Below are positions 27,574-39,404 of a stretch of DNA of 64,000 bases, piece by piece. Source of the DNA: an uncultured SAR86 cluster bacterium. Its GTDB lineage: Bacteria > Pseudomonadota > Gammaproteobacteria > Magnimaribacterales > Magnimaribacteraceae. The stretch covers positions 176,530 through 240,529 of the forward strand of contig CACJMO010000002.1 in NCBI GenBank assembly GCA_902594545.1, given 5' to 3'. The position numbers and the translations under genes were made by a program. How positions within the stretch are numbered: position 1 is the first letter of the stretch; the number at the start of each line of letters is the position of its first letter. A model generated the notes under the pieces. It saw only the letters and a list, made by a program, of their open reading frames with translations, ran no database searches and was not told the DNA's origin.

Positions 27574-30102
27574 CTACAGAGTAAACTCAAAATCAATGAA
27601 GAAGTAAGGCTCTATCTTATTTACTTCTAGATGATTTTGATTCTTAGAGAATCCAAGTCTTCCTGATAGGCCAAATGCTTTGTTATTCTCTTCGTAAACT
27701 ACCTCTGCATTAAATTGTCTTGATTCAGGAGCCATATCTAGCTGAATATCTTTGAACAAGACTTCCTTGTCCTTTGTTCTGCGGTAAGGAACACTCAATC
27801 CCATTTCTGCCTGCTCAATCCTTAAGGGCTGATCAACTATGAACCCAATATTATCACTTTGAGAAAAAACTCCCTTTTTATAGAAACCGAGTTCAAATGA
27901 TGAAGAAGTAAAATCATCTATTGAATTAAATAAAGACTCTTGTTTAATTTTTGAATTACTTTTTCCGATAAAGAATGAACCTCGTGCTTCTAATTCTCCA
28001 AGTTGACTAATCAACTCCAATCCTCCAAATAATGTAGAGCTTGAGGCAAGCCCAAAAGCTCCAGAAAATGTACTCCCAAGAATACCTTCTCTTTCGTCAA
28101 CCACACCTCCCTGAATAGATATTGATCTAATTTCATTCCTGTTCTTATACTCCATAAGGAACCCTTGAGAACCTTTGTCTTTAAGAAGATATCTTTGACT
28201 GTCCCTATGATTTCCTGCAAAAAAAGCTGCAGATAAAATCGATTCATTTGAAAGGTTGCGTTTTAATCCTAGAAAAGATCCATCGGATGACATCTCCAAA
28301 TAAGGGGCACCTGTTGAAAAAAAACGGTTAGAAGTAAGATTCGAATTTTCATATTGATTACCAAAATAAAGACTTGGGCTTTGTCCTTTGCCAGTGAATA
28401 AATTTAAATTCTCTGATAGAGGGTGAATAAAAGAAAAGTACTTTAACCTTTGTTGTTTGTCGGCCCACAAGTTATAGCTATTATCTGGCTGGGAAACCTC
28501 ATTATTTATACCAAAAGTAAGTTTTGTTCCAAAAGATGTATACGCTTCCTTTCTTTGTACCCTCTTAAGATTAGAGGATTGCTGAGATGCTATCCAATTA
28601 GGAGAATGTAAATTAGTAAACTGTTTTGAGTTCAGTTTTCGTTTAAATGGAGCTCCTAAACTGTCAACCACAATAAGCTCTATGTCAGTCTTGGTATGGA
28701 AGTCACCACCAAAAGCCGGGCCCAAGTTAAATACCTTTGTAGAATCTATAGAAAATAGCTGATTACCTATAATACTTCCTAAAGTTGCAATTGTTGCAGT
28801 CCCTTGAGGTTTTGTTGCTTCATCTAAATCCATCAAACCTTGACCATAGATATCAGAGTCAGCGTAAATTCCTGTTTTATTTGCAGTAGCAAAAAGTCGT
28901 TGCAGAATCTCTGTGTTTCCAAGTTGGCCATCAAAGAAATCAGCCAAGAGAGCTATGCCGCCTGATACATGCGGCGCTGCCATGGATGTTCCGCTATAAG
29001 CAGCATAATAATTGTTATCTGGTGCATCTTGAGCATAAGCACTTGTTATAGATCTTCCCGGCGCAGCTAGGCAATAATCCTTTGCTACTCCACACCTATT
29101 AGAAAAACTACTTATCGTTCCATCAGGATCTACTGATACTACTGCAGCACTATTATTTCTTAACTCCGCTATACGATATGCTAAGCCTCCAAATACTTCG
29201 GGACTAGAATAATCTACTCCTTGATCTGCATAACCTCCTCCATTGCCAGCTGACCAAATAAACAAAGTTTTCTCAGCATCAGATTTGTTTGCTTGAGCCA
29301 TAACTTCAATAGTTTTTGGAAAGGCATATCTTAAATCTTCTTCTGTATAGTCGTTAATATTTCCTTGATAGCCAAAACTTCCATTTACAACGGTCACACC
29401 TCGCTCAACAAACACGCCTTCTAATTGAGACCAGCTACTATCGACACCCGTATAATCTACCGTAGTATCTATCTGAGCTGGCTCATAGTCTTCTCCTGCG
29501 GTTCCAAGTTTGATTGATATGAAAAACAATTGAGCATCGAATGCAACACCATGCATACCAGAGCCGTCTCTTTCACCTAATGCAATGGCGGAAACATGAG
29601 TACCATGCCTTTTCTCATCTGTTGTTGGCGATCTATCAGAATAGACTAGATAGCTGTCCGATGTTAGCTTATTTGCACCATCTAATTCTTGATGAGAAAT
29701 ATCTACACCTGAATCCATGACACCTATCAAGGAACCCACTCCTGTCGCTCCTCTTGCATAGGCAGAAGAAGCATTAATAAGAGCCAGGCCAGATTGTTCC
29801 ATATATTCTTCTGAGCCCTCATAAGAAGCTTTATCAAGCTCAAAATCGTTAGTTAGAGAAATAGCTCCGGATATTGGTAAATTACTAGGAACTGGAGTTG
29901 GTGTGGGTGTAGGTGAAGGAGTCGGAGAAGATGAAGGAGTTGGAGTAGGTGTAGGAGTTGGTGTGGGTGTAGGTGAAGGAGTTGGCGAAGGTGTAGTATT
30001 GCCTGTAGGATTTGTAGGAGAAGCAGAACTGCCTCCACCGCCACCTCCGCAGGAAACCAGAACTAGCGAAGCAAATAGAAAAGCAATTAATAATCTCTTC
30101 AA
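27574..30102 (-). CDS. Lipidated subtilisin-like serine protease with probable autotransporter barrel
   Basis: An 842-residue S8 protease. The signal peptide ends in a lipobox LVSC with Cys18 as the lipidation site, followed by poly-Gly and a Pro/Thr/Ser linker (residues 27-75). The subtilase domain has Asp130 (VMDSGVD), His166 (HGTH) and a Ser in YSGTSMAAPH near 370. After GLMDLDEATKP, typical of autotransporter subtilases, about 350 residues look like a beta-rich domain ending in FIDFEFTL, as in outer-membrane barrels. NalP of Neisseria is a known lipidated subtilisin autotransporter. The TTG start at 30102 overlaps the upstream stop (TTGA). Surface anchoring and substrate are inferred. Confidence 0.8.
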   Translation of the reverse strand: MKRLLIAFLFASLVLVSCGGGGGGSSASPTNPTGNTTPSPTPSPTPTPTPTPTPTPSSSPTPSPTPTPTPVPSNLPISGAISLTNDFELDKASYEGSEEYMEQSGLALINASSAYARGATGVGSLIGVMDSGVDISHQELDGANKLTSDSYLVYSDRSPTTDEKRHGTHVSAIALGERDGSGMHGVAFDAQLFFISIKLGTAGEDYEPAQIDTTVDYTGVDSSWSQLEGVFVERGVTVVNGSFGYQGNINDYTEEDLRYAFPKTIEVMAQANKSDAEKTLFIWSAGNGGGYADQGVDYSSPEVFGGLAYRIAELRNNSAAVVSVDPDGTISSFSNRCGVAKDYCLAAPGRSITSAYAQDAPDNNYYAAYSGTSMAAPHVSGGIALLADFFDGQLGNTEILQRLFATANKTGIYADSDIYGQGLMDLDEATKPQGTATIATLGSIIGNQLFSIDSTKVFNLGPAFGGDFHTKTDIELIVVDSLGAPFKRKLNSKQFTNLHSPNWIASQQSSNLKRVQRKEAYTSFGTKLTFGINNEVSQPDNSYNLWADKQQRLKYFSFIHPLSENLNLFTGKGQSPSLYFGNQYENSNLTSNRFFSTGAPYLEMSSDGSFLGLKRNLSNESILSAAFFAGNHRDSQRYLLKDKGSQGFLMEYKNRNEIRSISIQGGVVDEREGILGSTFSGAFGLASSSTLFGGLELISQLGELEARGSFFIGKSNSKIKQESLFNSIDDFTSSSFELGFYKKGVFSQSDNIGFIVDQPLRIEQAEMGLSVPYRRTKDKEVLFKDIQLDMAPESRQFNAEVVYEENNKAFGLSGRLGFSKNQNHLEVNKIEPYFFIDFEFTL
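29894..29982 (-). repeat. 60-base direct duplication in the Pro/Thr linker
   Basis: A 29-base unit beginning GGAGTTGGTGTGGGTGTAG on the plus strand occurs at 29894 and again, identically, at 29954. The offset of 60 bases equals 20 codons, so the duplication keeps frame in the subtilisin gene and lengthens its Ser-Pro-Thr-Pro linker. Shorter GTWGGW-like units fill the surroundings. It looks like replication slippage and is a likely site of length variation between strains. Confidence 0.8.
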
Positions 30103-30830
30103 TTTAGATAAAATTTTACACCTCCAATAACAATATTATCTTCTTGTAAGAAGCCAAACTCTTTAGCCTTACTTATAAGTAACTCTTTATTGTCTGTAAT
30201 AAGACTGAAAGCAGATATACCTGAACCACGATCATCTTCATCTGTAAAACTAATCCAAGTATTATCTAAATAGATTTTCTTTTCAGATTCATTAATATTG
30301 CTAGCATCTAATATGTCTTTCCATCTATTAAACATCTCCTCAGGGTTGTTTGCCTGTATCTCAACACCATCAATACCCTTGATATCATCTGTAATGTACT
30401 TATTCCATTCAGGTCCAGCCCACTTCCAGCTTTCTTTCGGGTTCATCCAATCAAGAGAAACAATAGCTCCTCCCATTTGTTTGGGATGAAGATGAATCGC
30501 CTTAGCTTCAGGTAAGTCAGTGTCCCAAACTATTTCTATCTCGTTGTCATGAACTAAAGATTTTGTTTTATCAAAGTCATCAACTTGGATAATGACCATA
30601 TAGCCGCCATCACCGCCTCTTTTTTGAAGGTATCTTCCTGCAGTAGTATTTTCTTCAATTGGGCTGACCACTTCCAAGAAGTCAGTGCCCAGAGGCATTA
30701 CAGCATTCTCAAGGCCAAAATGACCTACACCTGGGTCATTAAAAGCAACCTCTAATCCGAATAATTGACTCAGATCTGAAACTATTGGATCTCTTAAAGA
30801 AGAAACCATAACTATTTGTCTAATATCCAT
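30099..30830 (-). CDS. VOC-fold (glyoxalase-like) protein
   Basis: A 243-residue protein of the vicinal oxygen chelate fold. The N-terminal half (IRQIVMVSSLRDPIVSDLSQLFGLEVAFNDPGVGHFGLENAV, given by its ends) has the paired beta-alpha-beta-beta-beta look of glyoxalase/dioxygenase domains. Conserved metal ligands (His/Glu at the usual sites) are not obvious, so catalysis is uncertain. A second, weaker VOC-like half includes GISAFSLITDN. It is cotranscribed with the subtilisin, whose TTG start overlaps this gene's TGA. Function unknown. Confidence 0.7.
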   Translation of the reverse strand: MDIRQIVMVSSLRDPIVSDLSQLFGLEVAFNDPGVGHFGLENAVMPLGTDFLEVVSPIEENTTAGRYLQKRGGDGGYMVIIQVDDFDKTKSLVHDNEIEIVWDTDLPEAKAIHLHPKQMGGAIVSLDWMNPKESWKWAGPEWNKYITDDIKGIDGVEIQANNPEEMFNRWKDILDASNINESEKKIYLDNTWISFTDEDDRGSGISAFSLITDNKELLISKAKEFGFLQEDNIVIGGVKFYLN

Positions 30831-30860
30831 TTACAAACCTATAAATTAAACACTTATAAT
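30831..30860 (+). promoter_or_regulatory. Candidate promoter of the pantothenate kinase gene
   Basis: TTACAA (30831-30836) and TATAAT (30855-30860) are 18 bases apart and about 40 bases upstream of the ATG at 30902. The same 71-base gap must also drive the divergent VOC gene, for which no clear promoter was found. Confidence 0.45.
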
Positions 30861-30901
30861 ATACGCATACTCCAAGATAACCCAGTTTAACTATAACTAT
30901 A

Positions 30902-31732
30902 ATGAATATTTCAGCAGATTTCGGGATTACTGTCACAGACACCTTGAGAAAAAAGGAGGGAACACTGGTTCATAAAATGAACCCGAGCACCTCTGAGTTA
31001 AATCAGGATAGGGTTAAAGATATTTTTCAGGAAATTGATTTCAAAACCAATGAAGGATTCATGGCAGTTACTGGCGGAAAACATCTTGAACTTGGTGATT
31101 TCATTGAAAATACTCCAATAGTACATGTCAATGAAATAGAAGCTATTGGAGAGGGTGCAATGGAATTATCTGGAATTGACAAAGATCAGTCCACCATAAT
31201 TGTCAGTGCTGGATCTGGAACAGCCTGCATACATGCACATAAAGGCCAATATCTTCACGCATCTGGAACAGGAGTTGGTGGAGGTACCGTTATAGGATTA
31301 AGTAAATTGCTTTTAAATACTGATGATCCCTCTGAAATAGCTAGTCTAGCTGAAAAGGGAAATGAAAGCTCTGTTGATCTCATATTGCAAGATGTAGTGA
31401 CTGGACCTATAGGACAATTACCACCAGAGACTACAGCAGTTAATTTCGGCAAAGTTGCAAAAAATGGAAGTAATTATTCTAGAGAAGATATAGCGGCAGG
31501 AATAGTTAACCTAGTTGGTCAAACAGCTGCCAGGATTGCAACATCAGTTGCTTTAATGTTTCAAGCAAGTGAAATTGTAGTGGTGGGTAGAGCTCCATCA
31601 TTTAATGGTTTGAAGTCTTCGTTAGAGCAAGCTGCTTCAATAACAGGTTTTACGCCGCATTTTCCTAAAAATGGTGAGTATGCTTCCGCTTTAGGGGCAA
31701 TGCTTGTGGCAGAAAAAAACCCCCCTAATTAA
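30902..31732 (+). CDS. Type II pantothenate kinase-like protein (CoaW/PANK family)
   Basis: A 276-residue ASKHA-fold protein resembling Staphylococcus CoaW and eukaryotic PANKs, which phosphorylate pantothenate in the first step of CoA synthesis. Matches include VSAGSGTACIH, the GTGVGGGTVIGLSKLL block, ETTAVNFGKV, AGIVNLVGQTAARI and the C-terminal GEYASALGAM. The expected catalytic Glu falls in HVNEIEAIGEGA. The N-terminal ATP-binding loop reads ISADFGITVTDTL instead of the usual DxGGTxxK, an oddity that could affect activity. Gammaproteobacteria usually carry type I or III enzymes. The stop codon lies in the loop of the rRNA terminator hairpin. Confidence 0.8.
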   Translation: MNISADFGITVTDTLRKKEGTLVHKMNPSTSELNQDRVKDIFQEIDFKTNEGFMAVTGGKHLELGDFIENTPIVHVNEIEAIGEGAMELSGIDKDQSTIIVSAGSGTACIHAHKGQYLHASGTGVGGGTVIGLSKLLLNTDDPSEIASLAEKGNESSVDLILQDVVTGPIGQLPPETTAVNFGKVAKNGSNYSREDIAAGIVNLVGQTAARIATSVALMFQASEIVVVGRAPSFNGLKSSLEQAASITGFTPHFPKNGEYASALGAMLVAEKNPPN

Positions 31733-31745
31733 ATTAGGAGGGTTT
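31717..31745 (-). terminator. Intrinsic terminator of the rRNA operon, overlapping the pantothenate kinase 3' end
   Basis: A 13-base stem (31717-31729 with 31733-31745) with a three-base loop. Read on the minus strand, as the rRNA transcript would be, the single irregular position is a U-G wobble and the hairpin is followed by a run of seven T (31719-31713). Read on the plus strand the same position is a C-A mismatch and the trailing sequence (TTTAAATAAAA) is a poorer U-tract. It is therefore best assigned to the rRNA operon, with possible bidirectional use. Confidence 0.85.
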
Positions 31746-31752
31746 AAATAAA

Positions 31753-31870
31753 AGTCTGACGATGTCCTACTCTCACATGGTCGCAACCACACTACCATCG
31801 GCGCTAAAAGGTTTCACTTCTGAGTTCGAAAAGGTATCAGGTGGTTCACTTTTGCTATGGTCATCAGACA
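31753..31870 (-). rRNA. rrf: 5S ribosomal RNA
   Basis: About 118 bases on the minus strand. The 5' end GTCTGATGACC pairs with the 3' end GTCAGAC to close helix I, and the interior carries typical 5S segments (CGAACTCAGAAGTGAAA and GTGGGGT-like regions in minus-strand reading). It lies 59 bases after the 23S 3' end and eight bases before the terminator hairpin. End points are good to within a few bases. Confidence 0.93.
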
Positions 31871-31929
31871 AAAACTTATAAATTCAATCTAATAATTTGG
31901 TTATATCAAGAAATTACTTGATGTAATAC

Positions 31930-34817
<2,888 letters not shown>

Positions 34818-34824
<7 letters not shown>

Positions 34825-34836
34825 ATATTACATCAA
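34818..34836 (-). other. 23S RNA processing stem, 5' arm (3' arm at 31918-31936)
   Basis: In transcript orientation the 5' flank TTGATGTAATATGGTCAAG is complementary to CTTGACCGTATTACATCAA at the 3' end of 23S, with one G-U pair. This 19-base-pair stem encloses the whole 23S gene and matches the RNase III processing stems known in enterobacterial rRNA precursors. RNase III cutting here is inferred from that precedent. Confidence 0.85.
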
Positions 34837-35109
34837 TTAACTTAATGATATTTTCAAGCATTTCTATCTACTATATGTGTTTAAAAACACAAAACGCCAA
34901 ATTACTTTGCAGTTATTCATATAAGGTTTCGGATTAAAAGAATAATTAAACCTTGTATGAATAGTTAATTTGCATACCTAAAAGCACTAGTGCTTTTGAT
35001 ATGACTTGATTGAACTTATAAAAATGTTAAAAAACTCATCTCTTATCTAATAAAGGATAGAGATAAATAAGTAATTCGTGTGAACGCCTACAAAAAAACG
35101 ATTTTATTT
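34825..35109 (-). other. 16S-23S internal transcribed spacer without tRNA
   Basis: This 285-base AT-rich spacer holds no tRNA: there is no acceptor/T-arm pattern (GGTTCGAATCC-like) on either strand. It contains three hairpins: a 15-base stem (34915-34929 with 34948-34962, 18-base loop), an 18-base perfect palindrome AAAAGCACTAGTGCTTTT at 34980-34997, and GTGTTTAAAAACAC at 34877-34890. The 16S processing arm lies at 35066-35082. Most gammaproteobacterial rRNA operons carry tRNA-Ile/Ala or tRNA-Glu here. Confidence 0.8.
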
Positions 35110-36662
<1,553 letters not shown>

Positions 36663-36710
36663 AATTTTGAATTAAGTGCCTAAATGACACTAAATTGCTA
36701 CTTGATACTT

Positions 36711-36764
36711 GTGTAAACACAAATAAAAGAGCAATTTTGGTAAGTTGCGCTTAATTATAAGCGC
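36711..36764 (-). promoter_or_regulatory. nut-like antitermination site in the rRNA leader
   Basis: In transcript order: a boxB-like perfect hairpin GCGCTTATAATTAAGCGC (36764-36747), a boxA-like TGCTCTTTTATTT (36733-36721; the first eight bases equal the enterobacterial boxA), and a short hairpin GTGTTTACAC (36720-36711) in the boxC position. This layout is that of rRNA antitermination leaders that recruit NusB/NusE and keep RNA polymerase running through untranslated RNA. Confidence 0.75.
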
Positions 36765-36765
36765 C

Positions 36766-36782
36766 CACACGAATTACTTATT
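36766..36782 (-). other. 16S RNA processing stem, 5' arm (3' arm at 35066-35082)
   Basis: In transcript orientation AATAAGTAATTCGTGTG in the leader is perfectly complementary over 17 bases to CACACGAATTACTTATT in the trailer at 35082-35066. The pair encloses 16S and matches the position and form of RNase III stems in enterobacterial rRNA precursors. Confidence 0.85.
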
Positions 36783-36823
36783 AAAACTTTTAAAAAACTC
36801 CCCTTCGTTACCGAGGGACGCGC

Positions 36824-36852
36824 AGTATACATCAAAATAGCCGCTTTGAAAG
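36824..36852 (-). promoter_or_regulatory. Promoter of the rRNA operon
   Basis: On the minus strand TATACT (36829-36824) is a good -10, followed by a GC-rich discriminator (GCGCGTCCCTCGG), the feature that makes rRNA promoters sensitive to ppGpp and DksA. The best -35 is CTTTCA or TTTCAA at 36852-36846, 16-17 bases upstream and weak. Any UP element would lie inside the tyrS 3' end. The predicted start near 36817 gives a leader of about 155 bases. Confidence 0.65.
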
Positions 36853-36865
36853 AGGTTTTTAACTA

Positions 36866-38056
36866 TTAATTTATATTAATTTTTGCTGCTTTTTTCTTGC
36901 CAATTGTAACTAAATTTGAAGTGCCTTTTTTCAAGGAGAAATTTGTATCAGTAACCTTCTCCTCATTGACTTTTACTGCCCCCTGCTTGATCATTCTCAT
37001 AGCCTCTGAAGTACTATTCAGTAGGTTGGATTCTTTCAAAATCCTTGTGAGTAGTTCTTCTTCGGGAATTATTTTCAATGCGATTTCTTCTAACTCTTGA
37101 GAGATAGTTCCCTTTTGAAATCGATTAATAAAATTTTCTTTAGAGATTAGACCTTTATTGGGATGAAATCTCTCAACAATTTCCTCAGCTAGAATAAATT
37201 TAATGTCTCTAGGATTTGCCCCGTCCTCTATTTCATCTTTGAAACCATTTATGTCTTGGTCCGACTTAAAGCTTAATAAAGAAAAGTAACGCCACATAAG
37301 ATCATCTGATATAGACATAAGCTTACCAAACATGTCATCAGGGCTATCTTCCAGCGCAATGTAATTGCCTAAAGATTTTGACATTTTCTTTACACCATCG
37401 AGTCCCTCTAAAAGAGGTACCGTAAGAATAGATTGCTGTTTCTGATCATAATGTTTTTGGACTTCTCTACCCAATAACAAATTAAATTTCTGATCTGTCC
37501 CGCCCAACTCTATGTCCGCTTCAAGCTTTACAGAGTCAAAACCTTGGAGAATTGGATATAGAAATTCATGGATTGATATAGGCTGTTGAGATTTATACCT
37601 TTTAGAAAAATCATCCCTTTCGAGCATTCTTGCAACTGTGTAAGAAGACAACATCTTAATAAACTCTGAAGGATCTATTTCTTGCATCCACTCAGAATTG
37701 AACCTTATCTCTGTTTTTTTTGGATCTAAGATCTTAAATACTTGCTTTTTATATGTTTCAGCATTTTTATTTAGTTGCTCTTTGGTAAGTACCGGACGTG
37801 TCTCATTTACTCCTGAAGGATCTCCAACTAAACCCGTAAAATCGCCAATTAAGAATATCACCTCATGCCCCAAGTCTTGGAAGATTTTCATCTTATTGAG
37901 TAATACTGTATGTCCTAGATGAAGATCAGGAGAAGTTGGATCGAACCCGGCTTTAACTCTTAGAGTCTTTTTCGACTTAATTTGCTCTAAAAAGCTTTCC
38001 TCTGGGATTATCTCTTCTGCTCCGCGAGTTAGAAGTTCTAGGTTGTCTTTGCTCAT
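36866..38056 (-). CDS. tyrS: Tyrosyl-tRNA synthetase
   Basis: A 396-residue class I aminoacyl-tRNA synthetase charging tRNA-Tyr. HLGH (46-49) is the HIGH motif, [10 protein letters not shown] near 186 binds tyrosine, KMSKS is at 225-229, and a C-terminal S4 RNA-binding domain ([14 protein letters not shown] region) ends the protein. Gene order rrn-tyrS-M23-anmK also occurs in Pseudomonas, where this form is called tyrZ. On the minus strand TATAAT at 38071-38066 ends nine bases before the ATG, so the leader must be very short if that is the promoter. Confidence 0.95.
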   Translation of the reverse strand: MSKDNLELLTRGAEEIIPEESFLEQIKSKKTLRVKAGFDPTSPDLHLGHTVLLNKMKIFQDLGHEVIFLIGDFTGLVGDPSGVNETRPVLTKEQLNKNAETYKKQVFKILDPKKTEIRFNSEWMQEIDPSEFIKMLSSYTVARMLERDDFSKRYKSQQPISIHEFLYPILQGFDSVKLEADIELGGTDQKFNLLLGREVQKHYDQKQQSILTVPLLEGLDGVKKMSKSLGNYIALEDSPDDMFGKLMSISDDLMWRYFSLLSFKSDQDINGFKDEIEDGANPRDIKFILAEEIVERFHPNKGLISKENFINRFQKGTISQELEEIALKIIPEEELLTRILKESNLLNSTSEAMRMIKQGAVKVNEEKVTDTNFSLKKGTSNLVTIGKKKAAKININ

Positions 38057-38099
38057 TGCCTGTCTATTATATGTTCTTTTTCAGGTATCATTCGACTTT

Positions 38100-39404
38100 A
38101 TGCTGGTTAATGAAATCATAACCATCCTTAAAAGCTTTCCAAAGAAGCATGTCTTTACTCTGTTTCTGGGGTTTTTTCTTCTTGGTGCAATGAGTTTACT
38201 TGGCAGTAAAGACCTTAAAGAGAAAGAGACTGAATTAGAACTTATAAAACCCCTAATATTAAATACTTTAAGCGAAGAGATTAAAATTGAAGACCCTCTT
38301 ATAGAGAGAGAAAAGGTAATCAAAAGAAATGACACTCTCTATACAATCCTTGATGATTTTAAAGTAAAAAAAGAAGACATCATAAGCCTAGTAAATAGCA
38401 AAAATAGCAATCTTCTCGCCAAGATAGAAGTAGGAGACAAGATAAGAGTTATTATCGATAAGAGCGGAGAACTTAAAAACCTAACGTATATAGATGACAT
38501 AAGAACGGGCGTAAAGGCAGTAAGGAAGACAGGAGGTTTTTCGATAGCAAACTATGAATCAAAAATTGAAAAAGTAAAAATATTTAAACATGTAGTTATT
38601 GAAGACTCTATGTATATGTCAGGACTGAAACAGGATATTCCTGATAGTGTACTAATGGATTTAGCTTATATAAATGGCTGGGATATAGATTTTACTCATG
38701 ATATTAGACCGGGTGATACTTACAGCTTGATTTATGAAGAAATCCTCATTGATGGAGAAAAAGTAATTGATGGCGATATACTCATATCTGAATTCATGAA
38801 TCAAAATGAGCAGTATATTGCCGTAAGGCATGACCTAAATAAGCAGACATCCGAGTACTTCAATCTCGAAGGCGAAAATGTAAAAAAAGCATTTCTTAGG
38901 TCCCCTGTGAAATTAAGTTACATAAGTTCAAAGTACAATCTAAAACGAAGGCATCCTGTGTTACATACCATCAGGGCACATAAGGGAGTTGATTATGCAG
39001 CAAATAAGGGCTCTCCAGTTAGGGCTACTGGCGATGGAACGATATCTTTTGCTCAATACAATGGCGGATGCGGAAATGAAATTAAGATTAAGCACTCAGA
39101 GGATTATGAGACTCGTTACTGTCATTTAGATAGATTCAACTCTAGGGCTAAAGTAGGAAGAAAAGTAAAGCAAGGTCAAACAATTGGATATGTGGGAAGT
39201 ACAGGCTTAGCTACTGGACCTCATTTACATTACGAGTTTCATGTTAATGGCAGGCATACAGACCCTTTGAAAGTTAAATTTCCTAATGCATCACCCATAC
39301 AAACCTCTCAACTCAAATCTTATAAAGAAAAGTCGGAAAACCTGATAAATGAGCTTAAGAATTTTCAATCTCTAATTAATGGAATAGAGGTTTACGGTGG
39401 ATGA
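38100..39404 (+). CDS. M23-family murein endopeptidase (MepM-like)
   Basis: A 434-residue envelope protein with one N-terminal membrane anchor (HVFTLFLGFFLLGAMSLLG), a LysM/OapA-like region (RNDTLYTILDDFKVKKEDI), and a C-terminal M23 metallopeptidase domain. Zinc ligands are seen in HKGVD (His294, Asp298) and HLHYE (near 375). Such enzymes cut peptidoglycan crosslinks so that new strands can be inserted. I chose ATG 38100; an upstream TTG at 38043 would overlap the divergent tyrS start. It overlaps anmK by eight bases, linking murein cutting to murein recycling. Confidence 0.88.
   Translation: MLVNEIITILKSFPKKHVFTLFLGFFLLGAMSLLGSKDLKEKETELELIKPLILNTLSEEIKIEDPLIEREKVIKRNDTLYTILDDFKVKKEDIISLVNSKNSNLLAKIEVGDKIRVIIDKSGELKNLTYIDDIRTGVKAVRKTGGFSIANYESKIEKVKIFKHVVIEDSMYMSGLKQDIPDSVLMDLAYINGWDIDFTHDIRPGDTYSLIYEEILIDGEKVIDGDILISEFMNQNEQYIAVRHDLNKQTSEYFNLEGENVKKAFLRSPVKLSYISSKYNLKRRHPVLHTIRAHKGVDYAANKGSPVRATGDGTISFAQYNGGCGNEIKIKHSEDYETRYCHLDRFNSRAKVGRKVKQGQTIGYVGSTGLATGPHLHYEFHVNGRHTDPLKVKFPNASPIQTSQLKSYKEKSENLINELKNFQSLINGIEVYGG

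Noticed and set aside
29887..30005. CRISPR-like or satellite repeat array
   Set aside because: The repeat is short, has no unique spacers of even length, and is in frame within the Pro/Thr linker of the subtilisin gene.
29903..30130. A 75-codon Gly/Val-rich frame on the plus strand
   Set aside because: It is the complement of the Pro/Thr repeat and signal peptide region of the subtilisin gene.
34825..35109. Possible tRNA genes in the 16S-23S spacer
   Set aside because: No cloverleaf, T-loop (GTTCGA) or CCA-type acceptor pattern was found on either strand. The hairpins present do not fit a tRNA fold.
38043..38099. Extended M23 peptidase start at TTG 38043
   Set aside because: It would overlap the start of the divergent tyrS gene and its -10 region, and adds a second hydrophobic stretch in front of the membrane anchor.
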